From the NCBI RefSeq assembly GCF_000006565.2, contig NC_031480.1:2701529-2765528 (forward strand): 64,000 nucleotides of DNA, read 5' to 3'. This stretch comes from Toxoplasma gondii ME49 (Eukaryota; Apicomplexa; Conoidasida; Eucoccidiorida; Sarcocystidae). The notes beneath the pieces were generated by a model. It saw nothing but the letters and a program-made list of their open reading frames with translations, searched no databases and had not been told where the DNA came from. Both the position numbers and the translations under genes were made by a program. Below are positions 24,801-37,900 of this stretch, piece by piece; within the stretch, counting starts at the first letter, position 1, and each line of letters opens with the position of its first letter.

Positions 24801-27800
24801 CCGACCGTCTCCGAAGAAAAGACGAAAGATAGGGGGGGAGTGGCTGTCCCAGCACTTGCGAGCGCAGCTGTGAAACCATTCGGAAACAATGAGGGGGGCG
24901 ACGGGAGCGCATGGAGTCGACTGACGAACGACTTGGAGGCGTTCCGGTGGAAGCAGATGATGCAGCCGTCTTCTACATTTCTTTCGGCTCCTGTGGCAAA
25001 GAGGGGACGCGCGCTGTCTCCGCAGGGGGGCGCTGACTCAGAGGGGCGAGGCGAGAGCGAGGAGGGCCGTCGTGGAGGTTGTGCAGCCGCTCGGAGACGC
25101 GCCGGCGCGGAGGAAGAAACTCGAGAACTCCTCGAGGCGTACGAAGCTGCCAGAGTCAAAATACTCGCCAAGAGCGACGAGGAGGCGATGCAAGCAGCCG
25201 TGTCCAACTCGCTCCATCAAAGCGAAAGGGTGCTCGGAAAACTCGAAAATGTGACTCGCCGACTCCTCGAAGCTACTTGCCAGTCTCCCAAAACAAAACC
25301 AATCTCATGCTCGTCTTCGTCTGCACCTTCATCTTCCTCTTCTTCTTCATTTTCATCATCTTCGTCTTCTTCGGACTGCTTTTCGGGAGACGGCGCGTCG
25401 GAGGCGACGACGGTGGCTCCGAATGGGTCTGCGGCCTTGTCGCCTCCCGACGGGGAGAAACAGAGACCCAGCGTTGGCCAGAGAGACGCGCTGCAGGCGA
25501 AGCTGTGGGAGAGCGAGAGAGAACTAAACTCGAAGGACGCAGAAATCGGCCGCACTCTGCAGGCTGTTGCGGACTCGCAGGCAGAACTCGCGCGTTGCAG
25601 GCAGGAGCTGCAAGAGTCTCGCTCAAAGGCCCTGGAAGCCGCGAAGAAAGCTGCGGTCGCTCAGCGAATGGTCCGGCTCCTCCACCAGAGACGTCAGGAA
25701 GATCGAGAGAGGTGGAGACAGGCAGTGGAAGAATGCTATCGAAGCAGGCGAAGTGATCAAGAGGCAGACGAAGACAAACAAGAAACAGATTCGGCGTCGA
25801 AAAAGACCGACGGAAACAGAAATACAGAATCTTCTCTTTCTAGGACTTCCTCTTGCTCTTCTTGTTCCTCTTCCTGTTCTTCCTTCTCGTCTGGTTCATC
25901 TTCCTGTTCTTCCTCTTGCTCTTCTTGTTCCTCTTCCTGTTCTTCCTCTTGCTCCTCTTGTTCTTCCTCCTGTTCTTCCTCCTGTTCCTCCTCCTCGTCT
26001 TGTTCTGCGTCTTGCTGCGGTTCGACGTTGCTCGCGTCTGCGTCGCGGCCATCTTCTCTTTCTTCAGCATGGTTTCCCGCAGAGGATGAGTTGCCTGAGG
26101 TGGAGGAGCTTGTGGCCGAGTACGAGGCTGAGACTCGGGGATACGAATCTCGCATCGCGGAGCTGCAGACTCTGCTGGAGGCGAGGAACTCCGCAGTCGA
26201 GCAGCTAGAAGTGAAGGGTGAGGCCCTGCGGAACGAAGTCGCCTTCCTGCAGTCGATGACCGAGGAGCTGAGGCGCGCGCGCGACGCCGAGGAGGACTGC
26301 GTGCTCGGCGCGCTTCGCCAGCAAGTCGAGGAGGCGGAGCAGTCGACTCTCCGGCTAGGTCGGGAGAAGGATCAACTGCGCAGTGAACTGGACCGCGTCC
26401 GCGCCTCCTTCACGAAGCAACTCGCGGCTTTGGAGACGCTCAACTGTCGGCTGCGCAAGGAGAAGGAGATCTTTGCAGAGCGCGAGAAAAGTCAGCGCCG
26501 CCTCCACCAGGAAGAGCACGAGCGAATGACCCGCGAACTGCATGCGCTCCGGAGCGAGAAAGAAGCCGGAGAAGCTGAGCTCCTCGTCCTCGCCACCGCC
26601 AAGGCCGCTGCGGAGATGAAGTGCCAGCAACTCGAACAGCAGCAAGAGACTCTCAAGATCCACCAGGAACGCTTGTGCGGGAACCTTCTTCATTTGAAAA
26701 ACAAAGCTCACGGTCTTTCTCTCTCGCGAAGAAACCACGTTTCTCGGCAGGACTCAACAAACCAAGCGCCAAGTGCAGAATGCGTGGACGCAGTAAGCAA
26801 AAGAAGTCGTCTGCCGTGTCTTGTCTATTTCTCCCTTTCTGCCTTCTCCGCTTCGTTTCTCTGTCTCCTCGTCCGTTCCTCTGTCTTCGTTGCCCTCCTG
26901 TGCTCGTCAAACATGCGTTCTTTCAGAAAAACCTCTCCAATGCCTTTTCAGAACTGTTCTGGCTCCCTTCGGTTTCCCTCCAGAGTTCCCGGAGACGCGT
27001 CACCTCTTCTGTCTCCGAAGACGATCCCTCCTCCGCCCTGTGGAGCTCCTCCGCCGAACGAACAGACACTAGTGGAAATCTCTTCTCTTCCCTATCGGGT
27101 CCTCGCTCCAGAAGCAGCGGCTCTCCAGGAGAGTCCTTTGAGCGGTCGCACTCTTCTTCTTGTCTCGCATCTTCACCTTCCTGTCCTTCCGCCGCTTCTG
27201 GGTCGAAAGAAGAAACGTCTGGCAGCCTCCAACGCATGCGCAGCAGCGCCAGCGGATCCAGCAAATCTGTGTCTGTGTCGAGTGTGAACGTTCTAACTTA
27301 TAGCGAGGGACCTCCTCTCCAGAGTCGCTCTGAGTTCGCTTCCTCTCGGCCCTCGTTCCCTTCTCCGTCATCGGCTTCGCTGTCTTCCGAGTCTCACAGG
27401 GCATGCGGAGCGCCACAGGCGAAGGAGGCCGCGAACTTCTTCGAGCGCCTTTCCTCGAGACTCCAGTCCATGCGCGAAGAGTCCGAGCGCCGCCAGCATG
27501 CGCTCCCCGGCCTCCCGCCTCACGCGCGGTCTCTGGAGGCGACACAGAGGCAGGGAAGAGACTCTGAGCTCGGGAGCTTCGGAGAAGGCCCCCAGGGCAG
27601 AGCCCACAGCCGGCAGTCTGGGGGAGACAGCGCACCCTCGAGCTTCCCAGCTGTTCCTTCGCAGAGTGGAAGCTCCTCGGCGTCTCGCGGCACAGAGGCC
27701 TTTCTGGGCCTTGCAGGGGACTTGGAGAGAAAGGACGAAAATGCGTCTCGCTTTCTGTCTGACTCCTTGGGCGCGCAAGGCCAGGCACAGACCGACCGAG

Positions 27801-30800
27801 GCCCGATGGGGTTCACAGCCAGAGACGAGGCTGGGCACTTGCAGGGACTGCCGAGTGGAGAGAACGACGAATCCATCACTTCGTCCGCCTTTTTCGCTCG
27901 AGCGAGACAAATGAAAAACTCCGGAAAGGCCGTGCACTCGCCCGACCCCCGCAAAGACTCAGGGAGCGAATCCTCCGACAGTCAAGACCCGAGCGCAGAA
28001 GAAGAAGAGGGAGACGAGAGAGCGGAAGAAGAAGAGGGAGACGAGAGAGCGGAAGACGAAGAAGAAGACGAGAGAGAGGAAGAAGAAGAAGAGGAAGACG
28101 AGAGAGAGGAAGAAGAAGAAGAGGAAGACGAGAGAGAGGAAGAAGAAGAAGAGGGAGACGAGAGAGCGGAAGACGAAGAAGAAGACGAGAGAGAGGAAGA
28201 AGAAGAGGAAGACGAGAGAGTGGAAGAAGAAGAAGAGGAAGACGAGAGAGAGGAAGAAGAGTCTGTGAGAGGAGAAGGGGAGAGTGGCTCTGGATCGATT
28301 TCTTCATCGCGTCGTTCAAGGCGCTCCACGCCGGAACGGGGAACACGGATTTCGAGTTTCTCCCCCCGCAACGGGGCAGGCAGAAAAACGAGTCGGTCTT
28401 CCTTCTCTGGCGAGTCCCGGACCTCCTCAGAAGGCTCACGAAGAAGCGGGACCTCACGATCGCGCGACTATGCCTCGTCGCCAACTTCGTCGCGTAGAGA
28501 TGGAGAGACTTCTCCTCCCGGAAAATCCGGTCACAGAAGAAAACGCTCGAACTCAGCTTCTTCAGAGGACTCCTCGCGGTCTGCTCCCCAGTCGGATGTC
28601 TCAGTCAACCAGGTGTATGCACACCCGGCGGCTCTGGGCTCGAAGACTTCGGGTGTACGTACACCGCAGGCGTCCGCGTCTCGCGGCGCCCCCGCCTCCA
28701 CCGCTGGAGCCACTGGAGGAAGACCGGTTTCTGGCTCGCACCCGAGTCGCGCAACGGAGAGGAGAGATGATGGCAGACAGGCGAAGTCGGTAAAGAAGAA
28801 AGAACCACAGACTCGAGTTCGTTCTCGACCGCGGCCTGAATCGCAAGAGTCAAAGACTCCCGAGAGTGCCGACAGTGGAGCGACTCTGGATCGAGGAGCG
28901 CGTCACAGGGAGACACCGCGACGAAACTCGGAGTCTGAGGAGGCGCGCCCAGGGGAAGGGGAAAGGACCTGCGTGTCTCCGGCCTCCGGAGGAGAGAAAA
29001 GAAGGAACTTTGTTTCAAGGGATGAAACGTCAATGGGTGCATCTCGCGCGGATCACCAGGAGACGATGAAGAACGCCAAACTTAGCACGATCTCTCGGAA
29101 AAGGACTCCTTCTCCCGTGGCAATTTACAGAGTGTCTCCGTCCTCTTCATCGAACGCTTCAGCTTCTCAGAGAGAGAGCAGAGCAGCAAAGAGCAGCAAC
29201 ACGGGGATGTCCTCCTCGAGTTCGTTTTCTCTTTACCGCCCGCATGACTTCTCGAGGGAGGGGTCGCAAGGCGGGCCGCCTCCAGACTTCAAGTTCTCGG
29301 AGGCTTCCTCTTCTTCTTCCTCGTCCATCTCCTCTTCGCATTCTTCGTCGGTTCCCTTCCCCTTCAGCGCGCTGGCCTCCGGAAGCTCGTCCTCGGCGCC
29401 GGCAAAGACCGAGAAGAAAGTCGAGTGCGAGGGCGCCGCTTCTTCTCTGTCTTCTCTCGGCGCCTCTTCGTCTTGTCACGAGCGCGTGGACCCTGAGCTT
29501 CGACAGCAAAGAGGAAATACCGCGGAGGCTCAACAGAAGTCAGATCCCTCCACTGTTTCTCCTCGCAAGCACTCAGATGAACAGAGAACAGAAAGAGAAG
29601 GAAAAACGAGGAGACCGGAAGACTCGGGATGTGCGACGCAGCACAGAAATCCTGAGACACGGGGACGTCCTCCACAGCCCTCGTACGTCTCTTCGACTCG
29701 TCACACATCTTCTTCTGTGTCCTTCCGCATGGTCACGTTCACTGCTTCGTGTGAGTTTTTTATCTCTAGATCTTCTCAACTAGGTGTATCGTTCTCATTT
29801 ATGAAAGATAGCGAAAACCGGCAAGAACTCAATGGGGCTCTCGACCTACGCGTCGTCCCTTAAGCTTGCCTCTAGATACAGATATATACACAAATACGCA
29901 TATAATATATATATGTGTGTGTGTGTAGGACATGTCAATGTATGTGAAAATATACAAATAAATTCCAGTAATTGTGAATGCAGATCCATTTCCACCACTA
30001 ATTATCATCACTGTATATGGCAGTCTGTCTTTTCTCTTTTTTTTCCTGTGTTCTTTGTATCTTTCGTCATGTACGCTTTTTCGCAGAGGTCTTGTCTTTG
30101 TGATCCAGTCGCCCGACAATTCTTCTTTCCTTCGCCAATTGTTGCCCCGTTCCTCTTCCCCACTCTGATGCGAGCCACTCTGATCGTCCTCCTTCTCCGC
30201 TCTCCTTTCTTCTTGCTCTTTCTTGAGTTTTCGTTCTTGTTTCTTCCCTCTTCTCTTCTGCGGCCTTCTTCTGCAGGCTCGTCGCCATCCAGGAAGGCCA
30301 TCCGACGTCTCCTTTCTCAGTTTTGCCTCAGCATCCCCCCGCCGCCAGACAGCTGCAGCCTCTGTCTCCGTCCTTGCGTCTGTCGCCTTCCAGCGTTCGT
30401 TGTAAACAGTGTGCGGGAGTTTCTTCGAGGTTTCCTCACGCCCACGATTTGCGAGTCGAGCCTTGCTGCCACCGTCGCTGCGAAGGTCGCAACTGTTCTT
30501 CGGGAGAAGAAAGTGGAGAAAGAGAGCAAGCGGTCAGATGCCGGCACAATCCGATCCCCGGAAGAGGGCCTCCCGTCACTGAAAACACAGTGTGCCACGC
30601 TCCCTCTGACCAAGGAAGGACGCTCGCAGGTGGACCGAGGCTCGCAGGAAGTCGCCATAAAGAACCTGAGAATTTATCTTCTGCTTCTTCATGTCCGTCG
30701 TCGAGCTGTCCTCGCGCGGCTCGGCAGAGAGAGGGAGAGGGAGAGAAGCGACACAGAGAGACGCCTTCGGTCAAGAGAGAAGAGAACAGAAAATCTTCTC

Positions 30801-33257
30801 GAACTGGAGAAGCTTCTTCCTCGGTGTCCATTCCGAACGAGCGCAGCTCTGACGACGTGAGTCCGTCGGGTCTGGAGCGCCTGTCTTTCGGGTGTACGTA
30901 CACGCGATACGGGCGGGAGGGAAGAGAGGAAAAAAGTCCTTTGCTTGCGCCTGGCCACGCAGCGAATCAAAGGCTGACGGATGGTCGCAGTCTTCACAGT
31001 TTTCCGGATGAGAGGAAACCAAGCGACATGGAGAGGCGGGTTGCTTCGCACATGCTTCCTGAGAAAAGAACTGAAGAAGCGTCGCCGGCAGCTGCGTCTG
31101 GTCCGGGCCAACGACGGCTCTGTGGGGAGGCCTGCAGGCCGGAAACTGGGGACAAGTGTGGAGAGAGACAGCCTGTCTCTTCGTTCTCGCGAGAGAAAGG
31201 AACTTCTTCCGTGCAAGCGAGAAGAGACGAGAGCGACGAGCCTCGCTTTGTCGAGAAGCTACGCATAGGGGAACAGAATCCGTCGCTTGTGTTGAGGGAA
31301 ATGGAGGATCTGAGAGTCACAAGTCGCACAGCCGCGGAAATCGATGCCTGCATGCGCCACGCGCGTCTCGCATGTCGAAGAGCGGAGCCTGTCTCCGCCT
31401 GTCCGCCTTCGCCCTTCTCTTTTAGAGGTTCTGTTGGAGACCAGCTGTCTCCATGCGAATCCCCACACGGTCCGTCTCATGGAGCTTCTGTCTCGTGTGT
31501 CTCCGCCCCAACAGCGATCCCTCCAGCCTGCTGTTGGCTTCCAGAAGAGACAGCAGCGAGAGGCCATCGCGGAAACTGCGTACATGCAAACTGGCAAGCT
31601 CTCGCAGACGAAGAGCTCCTTGAAGAGGAAGACGGAGACACACGCAGAGGCGAAGGAGAAGAGAGAGAAGCGAGAGAATTTGGAGACAGAGGAGAGAGAG
31701 ACGATGGCCATCGAGCTGCACGAGGCGAGGTAGGGTGTGGGGTGTTGGGAGGCAGGAGAGAGAGACGAGAAGAGACAGGGAGACGAAGGGATACGACGAG
31801 GATTCCGGAGTCCTGTGGAGGCGGCGAGGAGTCGTTTTCTCCTTCGTCACCGTACATCCAGGAGGAGAGGAGACAAAGAGAGGCGGCGCAGGCAGTTGAG
31901 GCTGTTGCGCGGGATGCCGACCGTAATGCCTATTCTCATGAGCATGTGCAGAGTCTCAAAGAAAAGCTTCTTCGCACGATCCAGACAAATGAAATTCTTC
32001 GCAAGCGCAGCCGCGAACTGTCGAAAAAGAATCGCGAACTCAGACAGGTGAGTCTGGTGGAGAGTAGGTCGATGTCGGGGGAATCTGGCAGGCTTCCGCA
32101 TGCAGACTGAAAAGGACGTTTTCAAGACGGAAGGAAGAATTCGGTTCCAACTCTAAGAGAGGCGGGAGAGGTATTCGAAGTAAAAAGGGATGAAGTCTTT
32201 TCTGATTAGGACAGAACAGCTCGTTTGGAAATGAAGAATCGTTTTTTCTCGAAAGAAATCTGGCGAAAAAATGTTTATGTGGTACTGTGGGTTGTCTCTT
32301 GGTTTTCAGCATCTCTTGGGAGATCCGGCCGCTCTTCCTCTTCCTTCGTTTCCTTCTTCTTCTCTTCTGTCTTCTCTATCTTTGGCACACTCTGACAGAT
32401 GTCGAGATATGCCTCAGCGTCTGCCTTCGCCCCCGCGCGAGGACCTCAAATCATCTGACTCGGGTGTCTCCAGTGGGGCGTTGGCGGGAGAGAGCGACCG
32501 ACGATACTCCTGTCCCCGCGAGACGTCCTCGCCCAGTTGCGGTGGCCGAGGAGGTCGCCGTCACCCTGTCTTCTGCCGAGAGCTTTCGCGGAATGGCAAC
32601 TCTCGCCTCGACGCACAGAGCGGTCCCCAGTGCAGGGACTTCAGCCCCCAGCTGTGGAGAGGAGAGAGAGGAAACGCGGGGGAGATGCGCCCTCGCGAGT
32701 CGCGTGAGTCGTTCGGGAGTTGCAGGGAAGTAGACGACGATTCGCCGCAGCGATGGACACGAGACGGAGACAGGGAGGAACGCAGAAGAGCGCGTCTTCC
32801 TCCTTCTTCATCTTCGCCTCGGCATGCCGGCCAGGCGGTCGACCAGCGGCGCCTTAACTATCCTCAGAGCTTCGGTGCGTCTGAGCTTCGTCTCTGTTCG
32901 TCGACTCCTTCCTTCGACGAAGGAGGCTTTCCCTGTTCGTCGACTCCTTCCTTCGACGACGAAGCCATTTTGCCGTGTGGGCGCGAAGAGCTGCAGGACA
33001 GCGTTGGAGACAACCGAGGGCATCTGTGGGGAAAGCGCGGACGGGGGCGAGAAGACCCTTCTTGGGAGGCGACGGCCCGAACGAGCGGCGCGTCCCCCGC
33101 GTACGAAGAAGGCTGGTTTCGACAGGAGGCGTTCGAGGAACGAGAAGAAGAGAGGAGAAGACAGCAGTTCTCTCCAGGTTGTTCTCCCCGTTCTCCGACC
33201 TTTCTGCCATGTGGAGGAGGCACCCTCAGAGACGCAGTCGAAGCGCCTCAGCCATCG
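21804..33257 (+). CDS. Giant Ser-rich coiled-coil protein, multi-exon, unknown family
   Basis: The start ATG at 21804 lies in GAGGCCACCATGTCGAG, a strong initiation context. Exon 1 is 21804-26792 (1663 codons, donor GACGCA|gtaagc); exon 2 is 26927-29750 (acceptor tctttcag, donor gtgagt). Exons of uncertain border follow between 30277 and 31731, then 31862-32047 and 32310-33257 (donor ATCG|gtaaga). The first 1200 residues are Ser-rich and disordered. Strong heptad-type coiled coil follows at about 25480-25800 and 26090-26700, interrupted by a Ser/Cys repeat; a short coiled coil lies at 31862-32047. Exon 2 carries an acidic Glu/Asp/Arg repeat. No catalytic domain is visible. A structural or scaffold role (cytoskeleton, centrosome, apical complex) would fit but is inference. 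It may continue into 34971-39221. Confidence 0.75.
23421..23434. repeat. Palindromic word GGTGTATGTACACC
   Basis: Exact match to GGTGTAYRTACACC in exon 1 of the Ser-rich giant; it reads GVCTP in the coding frame. Confidence 0.85.
25846..26007 (+). repeat. Ser/Cys-coding TTCCTCTTGYTC minisatellite
   Basis: Imperfect tandem repeats of TTCCTCTTGCTCTTCTTG-like units in exon 1 of the Ser-rich giant. They encode a run of Ser with Cys every third or fourth residue. The tract interrupts an otherwise continuous coiled-coil region. On the other strand the same DNA would encode Glu/Gln repeats. Confidence 0.9.
27997..28262 (+). repeat. Acidic EEEEGDERAE-type repeat
   Basis: Purine-only GAAGAAGAGGGAGACGAGAGAG-type units repeat for about 265 bp in exon 2 of the Ser-rich giant and encode Glu/Asp runs punctuated by Arg. 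The strand asymmetry is almost complete (A/G on +). The copy number is likely polymorphic between strains. Confidence 0.9.
28652..28665. repeat. Palindromic word GGTGTACGTACACC
   Basis: Perfect 14-bp palindrome in exon 2 of the Ser-rich giant, reading GVRTP. A one-mismatch copy (GGTGTATGCACACC) lies 40 bp upstream at 28612 and reads VYAHP. Confidence 0.85.
30277..31731 (+). CDS. Exon cluster of the Ser-rich giant, borders unresolved
   Basis: The acceptor tcttctgcag at 30276 matches the phase-1 donor at 29750. It first gives a helical reading (for example SVREFLRGFLTPTICESSLA). Further on, a different frame is open and more plausible from about 30560 to 31370 (it includes LREMEDLRVTSRTAAEIDAC). 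A third reading, helical and Lys/Glu-rich, runs from an acceptor at about 31424 to a donor GAGGCGAG|gtaggg near 31731. So at least two short introns lie here that I could not place. Confidence 0.45.
32895..32959 (+). repeat. 39-bp direct duplication in exon
   Basis: TGTTCGTCGACTCCTTCCTT at 32895 recurs at 32934, exactly 39 bp later, keeping the frame and giving two CSSTPSFD motifs 13 residues apart. Confidence 0.9.
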
Positions 33258-34970
33258 GTAAGACCCCAGATACTTTCTCTCGAGCGGCAGCGTGGTTGCT
33301 CGAAGAAAGAGATAATACGTTCTTTGTGATGACTCGATTCTTCTTTTGCTCTTTCGCCGAGTCCAAAGTCGCGCAGGAAACGCCCCGTTCTTTCGCTCCA
33401 TGTCAGTCCGTCTGGCGGCATCGTGTGGAGCTGATGTGCATGAGAGAGACTAAAACAGAAAAGGAAAAACGAAACAACGAGTTCGCGTCAGGGAGAGAGA
33501 AGGCGAAGAAGAGAGGACGGTTTATTCTCTCCACATCGGCAAGACAGACCAGAAAGAAGGGCATCCAAAATCGAGAGAGTTCCGCGCCGGCTTTCTGCTG
33601 CCGCTTCCACTGGTGCTGACGGGATCGAGGGAATGCCGAGGAAGCAAGATGTTTCTTTTCCTCTCTCGCGTCTCTCGGACGTCGTTTCAGCTGTTGACTG
33701 TCGCCTCAAGAGACACGAGCAATTCGAGGCAACGCGCAGAGTTTGTGCTCTGTAAAATGCCAACAGAGTGACGCTCTCCCAGAGATGTCTCACTGAAAGC
33801 AACAGGCATGTCGCAACGCTTCCTCGTGAACAGCTCCCACTGGAAAGGCCGAGATCCCTGGCGTCGTTTTTTCTCCTGTTTTCTTCCTTTTCGAGTTCTC
33901 TTCTTTCTCTCTTTGCGCGAGTAGTCCCCAGTGTCTTAAGAAGGAGAAGCTGCAAGTGTCACTTTCTCATCTCGCCTTTCGCGCGAGGAATTCCGATTTT
34001 CTCTGTCGTCGCAGCTTGCTAGAAGAGACCTGCGAGGCCCCCGAGAAGGGGAAGCGACCAGAAGACAACTTGCAAGTAGCCGCTGCCTTAGAAGAGGCGC
34101 TAACTGAAGACAGTAAAATGCAAGCTGGTAGTAAGATATACATAAACATACATATACATACATATATATAAATATAGATACATACATATATATACATATA
34201 CATACCTATACATACCTATACATACCTATATATGCAAATACACACCTATATGTACATATATAAATGGGGGGAATATGAGTAGACAGCCTCAGAGAGGTAG
34301 ACAGGGGAGATGTAGAGGGCGACAGAATGGAGTGAAGCGAGAGAGAGGCGGCCAGGAAGAAAGGTCCATAGGCAGAAAGGGAGGTAAAAGAGATCGAGAG
34401 AGGGGGAGAAGGAGAGAAATAGGGAGAGACGAAGCAGGTTCGAGAGAGAGGTCAACGTTAGCTGGAGAAGCGGGGAAAGGCGCCCTGAACGGCGCCTTTT
34501 CTTTAGGGGGATGAATGTTCAGCGACGAACCACAGAATAATTCAACACACTGCAGGAGGCAGTGCAGAAGAGAGCAGAAGCGAGGACTGGGAGAGAACAG
34601 GTGGAGAAGGGTGAGCGAGGAGGAAGGGGAGAGGGGATTTCTCGTTAACAGCTGTGCAGACGCAGAGAGGAGAAGATGTGAGTTGACCTAGATGGGTTTG
34701 GAGAGAAAAGAATGAATGAAGACAAACACAGCCTTCACGAACATCGATGTGATGCAAGAAATGCGGCAGAGGACGTAAAAGAAGACGAACAGCTGAGTAA
34801 ATGACGTCTTCACTTGCAGTTCCACTGTTTCGGTCCGTGGGCTTCAATGTTGTTTGTCTGGTGGCTTCTTCGCAGCGCATGCTTTTCCGATGCCTCATTG
34901 CGTTGCGTCTGGGTGCTCTGCTGTCTCTTTCTGCTTTTTTCGCCTCCGCTCCATCGTCTCCCTCTCGCAG
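33258..34970. other. Intron or intergenic stretch between two large + exons
   Basis: If 21804-33257 and 34971-39221 are one gene, this is a 1.7 kb intron region; otherwise it is a spacer with a promoter. It holds a candidate exon at 34015-34127 (acceptor cgtcgcag, donor AAGCTG|gtagta) encoding a Glu-rich helix, LLEETCEAPEKGKRPEDN and onward. Its phases do not bridge the neighbours by themselves. An AT/ATAC microsatellite lies at 34137-34265. Another possible terminal exon with a stop at 33619 follows 33393. Confidence 0.5.
34137..34265. repeat. AT/ATAC microsatellite
   Basis: Tandem ATATAC, ATACCT and AT units between the two large + exons. Confidence 0.85.
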
Positions 34971-37900
34971 AAAGCGGCATGCGACGGAGGCTACGCAGGC
35001 ACTGTTTGGAGCCTTCCCTGCGTTCCAGACAAGGCGGAGGTCGACAACGAAAGAAGAGAATGGAAGCAAGCAACATGCGAGAGAGAACCGGCAGAAGGAG
35101 ACAAGACGAAGTGCGACAAAGATGCAGAAGGAAGCGAAAGGAACTGCGAGGGAGAACGAGAAGAAAAGCGACGAGTCAAAGGACTGTCGGAGGAGGTCGC
35201 AAGTGTGGAGGGGGATTTCTGGGCGCCAGCGAGTATCATTCCATCTCCCCTTCCTTCTCCTGCGTTCGCGGCAACAGGTGAGAAGCGTCTCGGAGACACT
35301 GTCGCCCCTGGTGTCTCTTCTCAAGCCGCTTTTTCTCTGTCCTGTCTCTCCTCTGCACGCTGTGCGTCAAACCCTCTTCCCTTGACGCTCGACGAGGCTG
35401 CAGGAAAGGTCGCTGCGGTCGAGTCTCGTTCTCCTCCCTCTGTCTCCCCTCCACCCTCCACCGTCTCTCTTCTCTCGTCTCCAGAGAAGGCGCGGCAGGG
35501 AAGCGACGAAGGTGAAGAAACGAGAGAGGCAGAGCAAAAGCGTGAACCCAGAGAAGCAATATTTCCTTCTCCTTCTCTCTTTTCTCCCGCTGCTTCCTTC
35601 TCCTCTGACGCGTCTTCGTCGCCTTGCTTAGCTGCGCTCCGAGCTGTCTCTCCACCAGGTTCGAGAGCGAAAAGATTGGGAGAAGGAGCTCCAGAACAGG
35701 TATTTCTGAAGGAAGGCGAGACAGTGAACGCGGGGAGGCATGTCCTCCCACAGTCTCTTGATGCCGAGACAGGGGGTTTCTCGAATTCCGCTCCTGTTCG
35801 CGAGCGGCCGCGTTCTCTCGACCTTGGGAAGAGGAACCTCCATCTTGCCCACGAAGAGGATGCGCTAGCGATTCATGACCAGACAAGCAGGACCGGGAGC
35901 GAGAACGAAGACAGCAGAGACGCCGCGGAGGACGAGGCGGGCGTGTATGCAATGCCAAAGGCGTTTGAAGCCTGTGGCCGCGCCGCTGACGGAAATGGAA
36001 GCTCCCAGACGTCTTGCGCCTCTCTCCCGAAAGCGCGCGACGGCGAGAGTCAGGAGGCTCGTCCGTCTCTCATCGTTTCGACCTGTGAGGAGTCTCCATT
36101 TTGTCTCTGCCGCAAGCCACCTGCGTCACTTTTCGAGGATCCTGGGTCGCAGAAGGAAGCTGAGAAACCCTTGGGAAAGGGAGAAGATGGAGGCGTAGAG
36201 CGAGGAGGCGAAGCAGACCGTGGGGCGGAACTCGAACTCGAGGAGGAAAGCTCAAGGGTGCGGCAGGAGGCAGGAGAGAAGGCAAATCGGGACTGCAACG
36301 CGAAGCTACGGAGGGAGCAGAGAGGCGAGGGCGAGATCAGGGAGGAGACTCACGAAGAGAAGAGAACGAAGGCAGAGGCAGCAGAAGAGGAAACGGGGGG
36401 AGAAAGACGGGAGGAAGAGACTTTGAAGGGGGACCAGGAGTTTCGTTGTGAAAGGCGAGATCAGTCGACAGGCGAGCAAGCGGCAGAAGAGAGGAAGACC
36501 ACTGGAACGAAGGCGAGGTGTCTCGCAGACGTTCTGTCGAGAAATATCAATCCCCTCTTCCCTGCAGAGGCCGTACCGGGGGAAGAAGAAGACCAAGACG
36601 CAGGTATCTTCGCAGAAGAGACAAACGCGGCAGGGTGTGCGAAGAGTGAAAGGAACGAGGTCGACGACGCGCAATTTGGGAGCCCCAGAGAGACGGGCGA
36701 TTCACAGACAGTCTGTTTTTCGCCTCACTCTGCTCTTCGCTGTCTTTCCATAAAACGCCTGTCGCTTCCTCTCCCTTCTCGGAGTTGCAAAACCTTCGCT
36801 GAAAAGCTTCTTTCGCCGTCACACGTTCGCTCGTCTCTCTCCTCTGCCCTCGCGGGATCAGATTCCTCGTCTCCTGGCGCGCTGGGGGTTTCGGAAAATG
36901 TGAATGCGGAGTCGCGTTCCCCCTCTTATGCCTCGACTTGCTGGTCTTCTTTCTTGGAGGACGGAGAGAGAACTGAAGAGGCGAGAGGCTGCTCACGCCC
37001 TTCGCAGCCGGGTGTATGTACACCGTCGTTTCAGCCGTCTTCGCTTCCACCCTCGTTTTTCACGGAACTGCCTACCACCCACATGATACAGACCGCCCGG
37101 ACGAACTTCCCGTCCACTCCATTGTCTTTCCGGTCCTCTTCCAGTTCTTCACCAATTCTCGGCGACTTGTCTCGGAAGTCTTCTTCCTCTCGCTGTTCTT
37201 GCGGCTCTTCCTCGCCTTCTCCCGCCCGTGGAACGGCGCCTCGTCGCCCCCCAGTCTCCTCGCTTCGTCTCTCTCTCCCGCGCGCCGTCGCCTCTGCGCA
37301 GCCGTCATTCTGTTGCAACTCATCGCGGTCTTCCTCTTCTCTCTCGTCCTTCAGCCTCTCTTCTTCTCGGCCTTTTCTCTCTGCGCGGCCGCCCTGGGGC
37401 TCGACCCTCGGCTTAAAGTCGAAGACGCGCGTCGGCCGCCAGCCCCGAGGCTACCCCGCGTACCTGTTCCACCTGCATGAGGCAGGAAAAACAATTTGCA
37501 GAAGATGCGACGCATGCCCGTTCCGTCTCCTTCAGCGTGAACAGGAGGAGCTGCGGAGGTTGCAGGCTCTCCTTCTCGCGAGGAAGAACCGGGAGAGATC
37601 TGAAACGCGGGAAGACGTCAAACCTGTGCAGCGGGAATCCCCGTCCTTTCTTCTGAAGCACTCAGAAGAGCGGAAAGACGTCTTGCCTGGGAGAACCGAG
37701 AACGACGGTCAAGGCCCCTCGCTGACTTCCACGCGCCTCAGGCTAGGTCTGCTGTGTCAACCGATGGCGACAGCGTTGAGACAAAACGAGTTCCGGCGAG
37801 AGAACATGGACCTCTGTCCGCGCTCGCCCTCACCCAGAGGAGCCTCTTCTTCTGTCTCTCCTGCGTCTTCTGCTTCTCCTGCGTCTTCTGCTTCTCCTGC

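Noticed and set aside
30008..30301. Minus-strand ORFs in the intron 29751-30276
   Set aside because: Mirror of the pyrimidine-rich acceptor region of the + strand gene.
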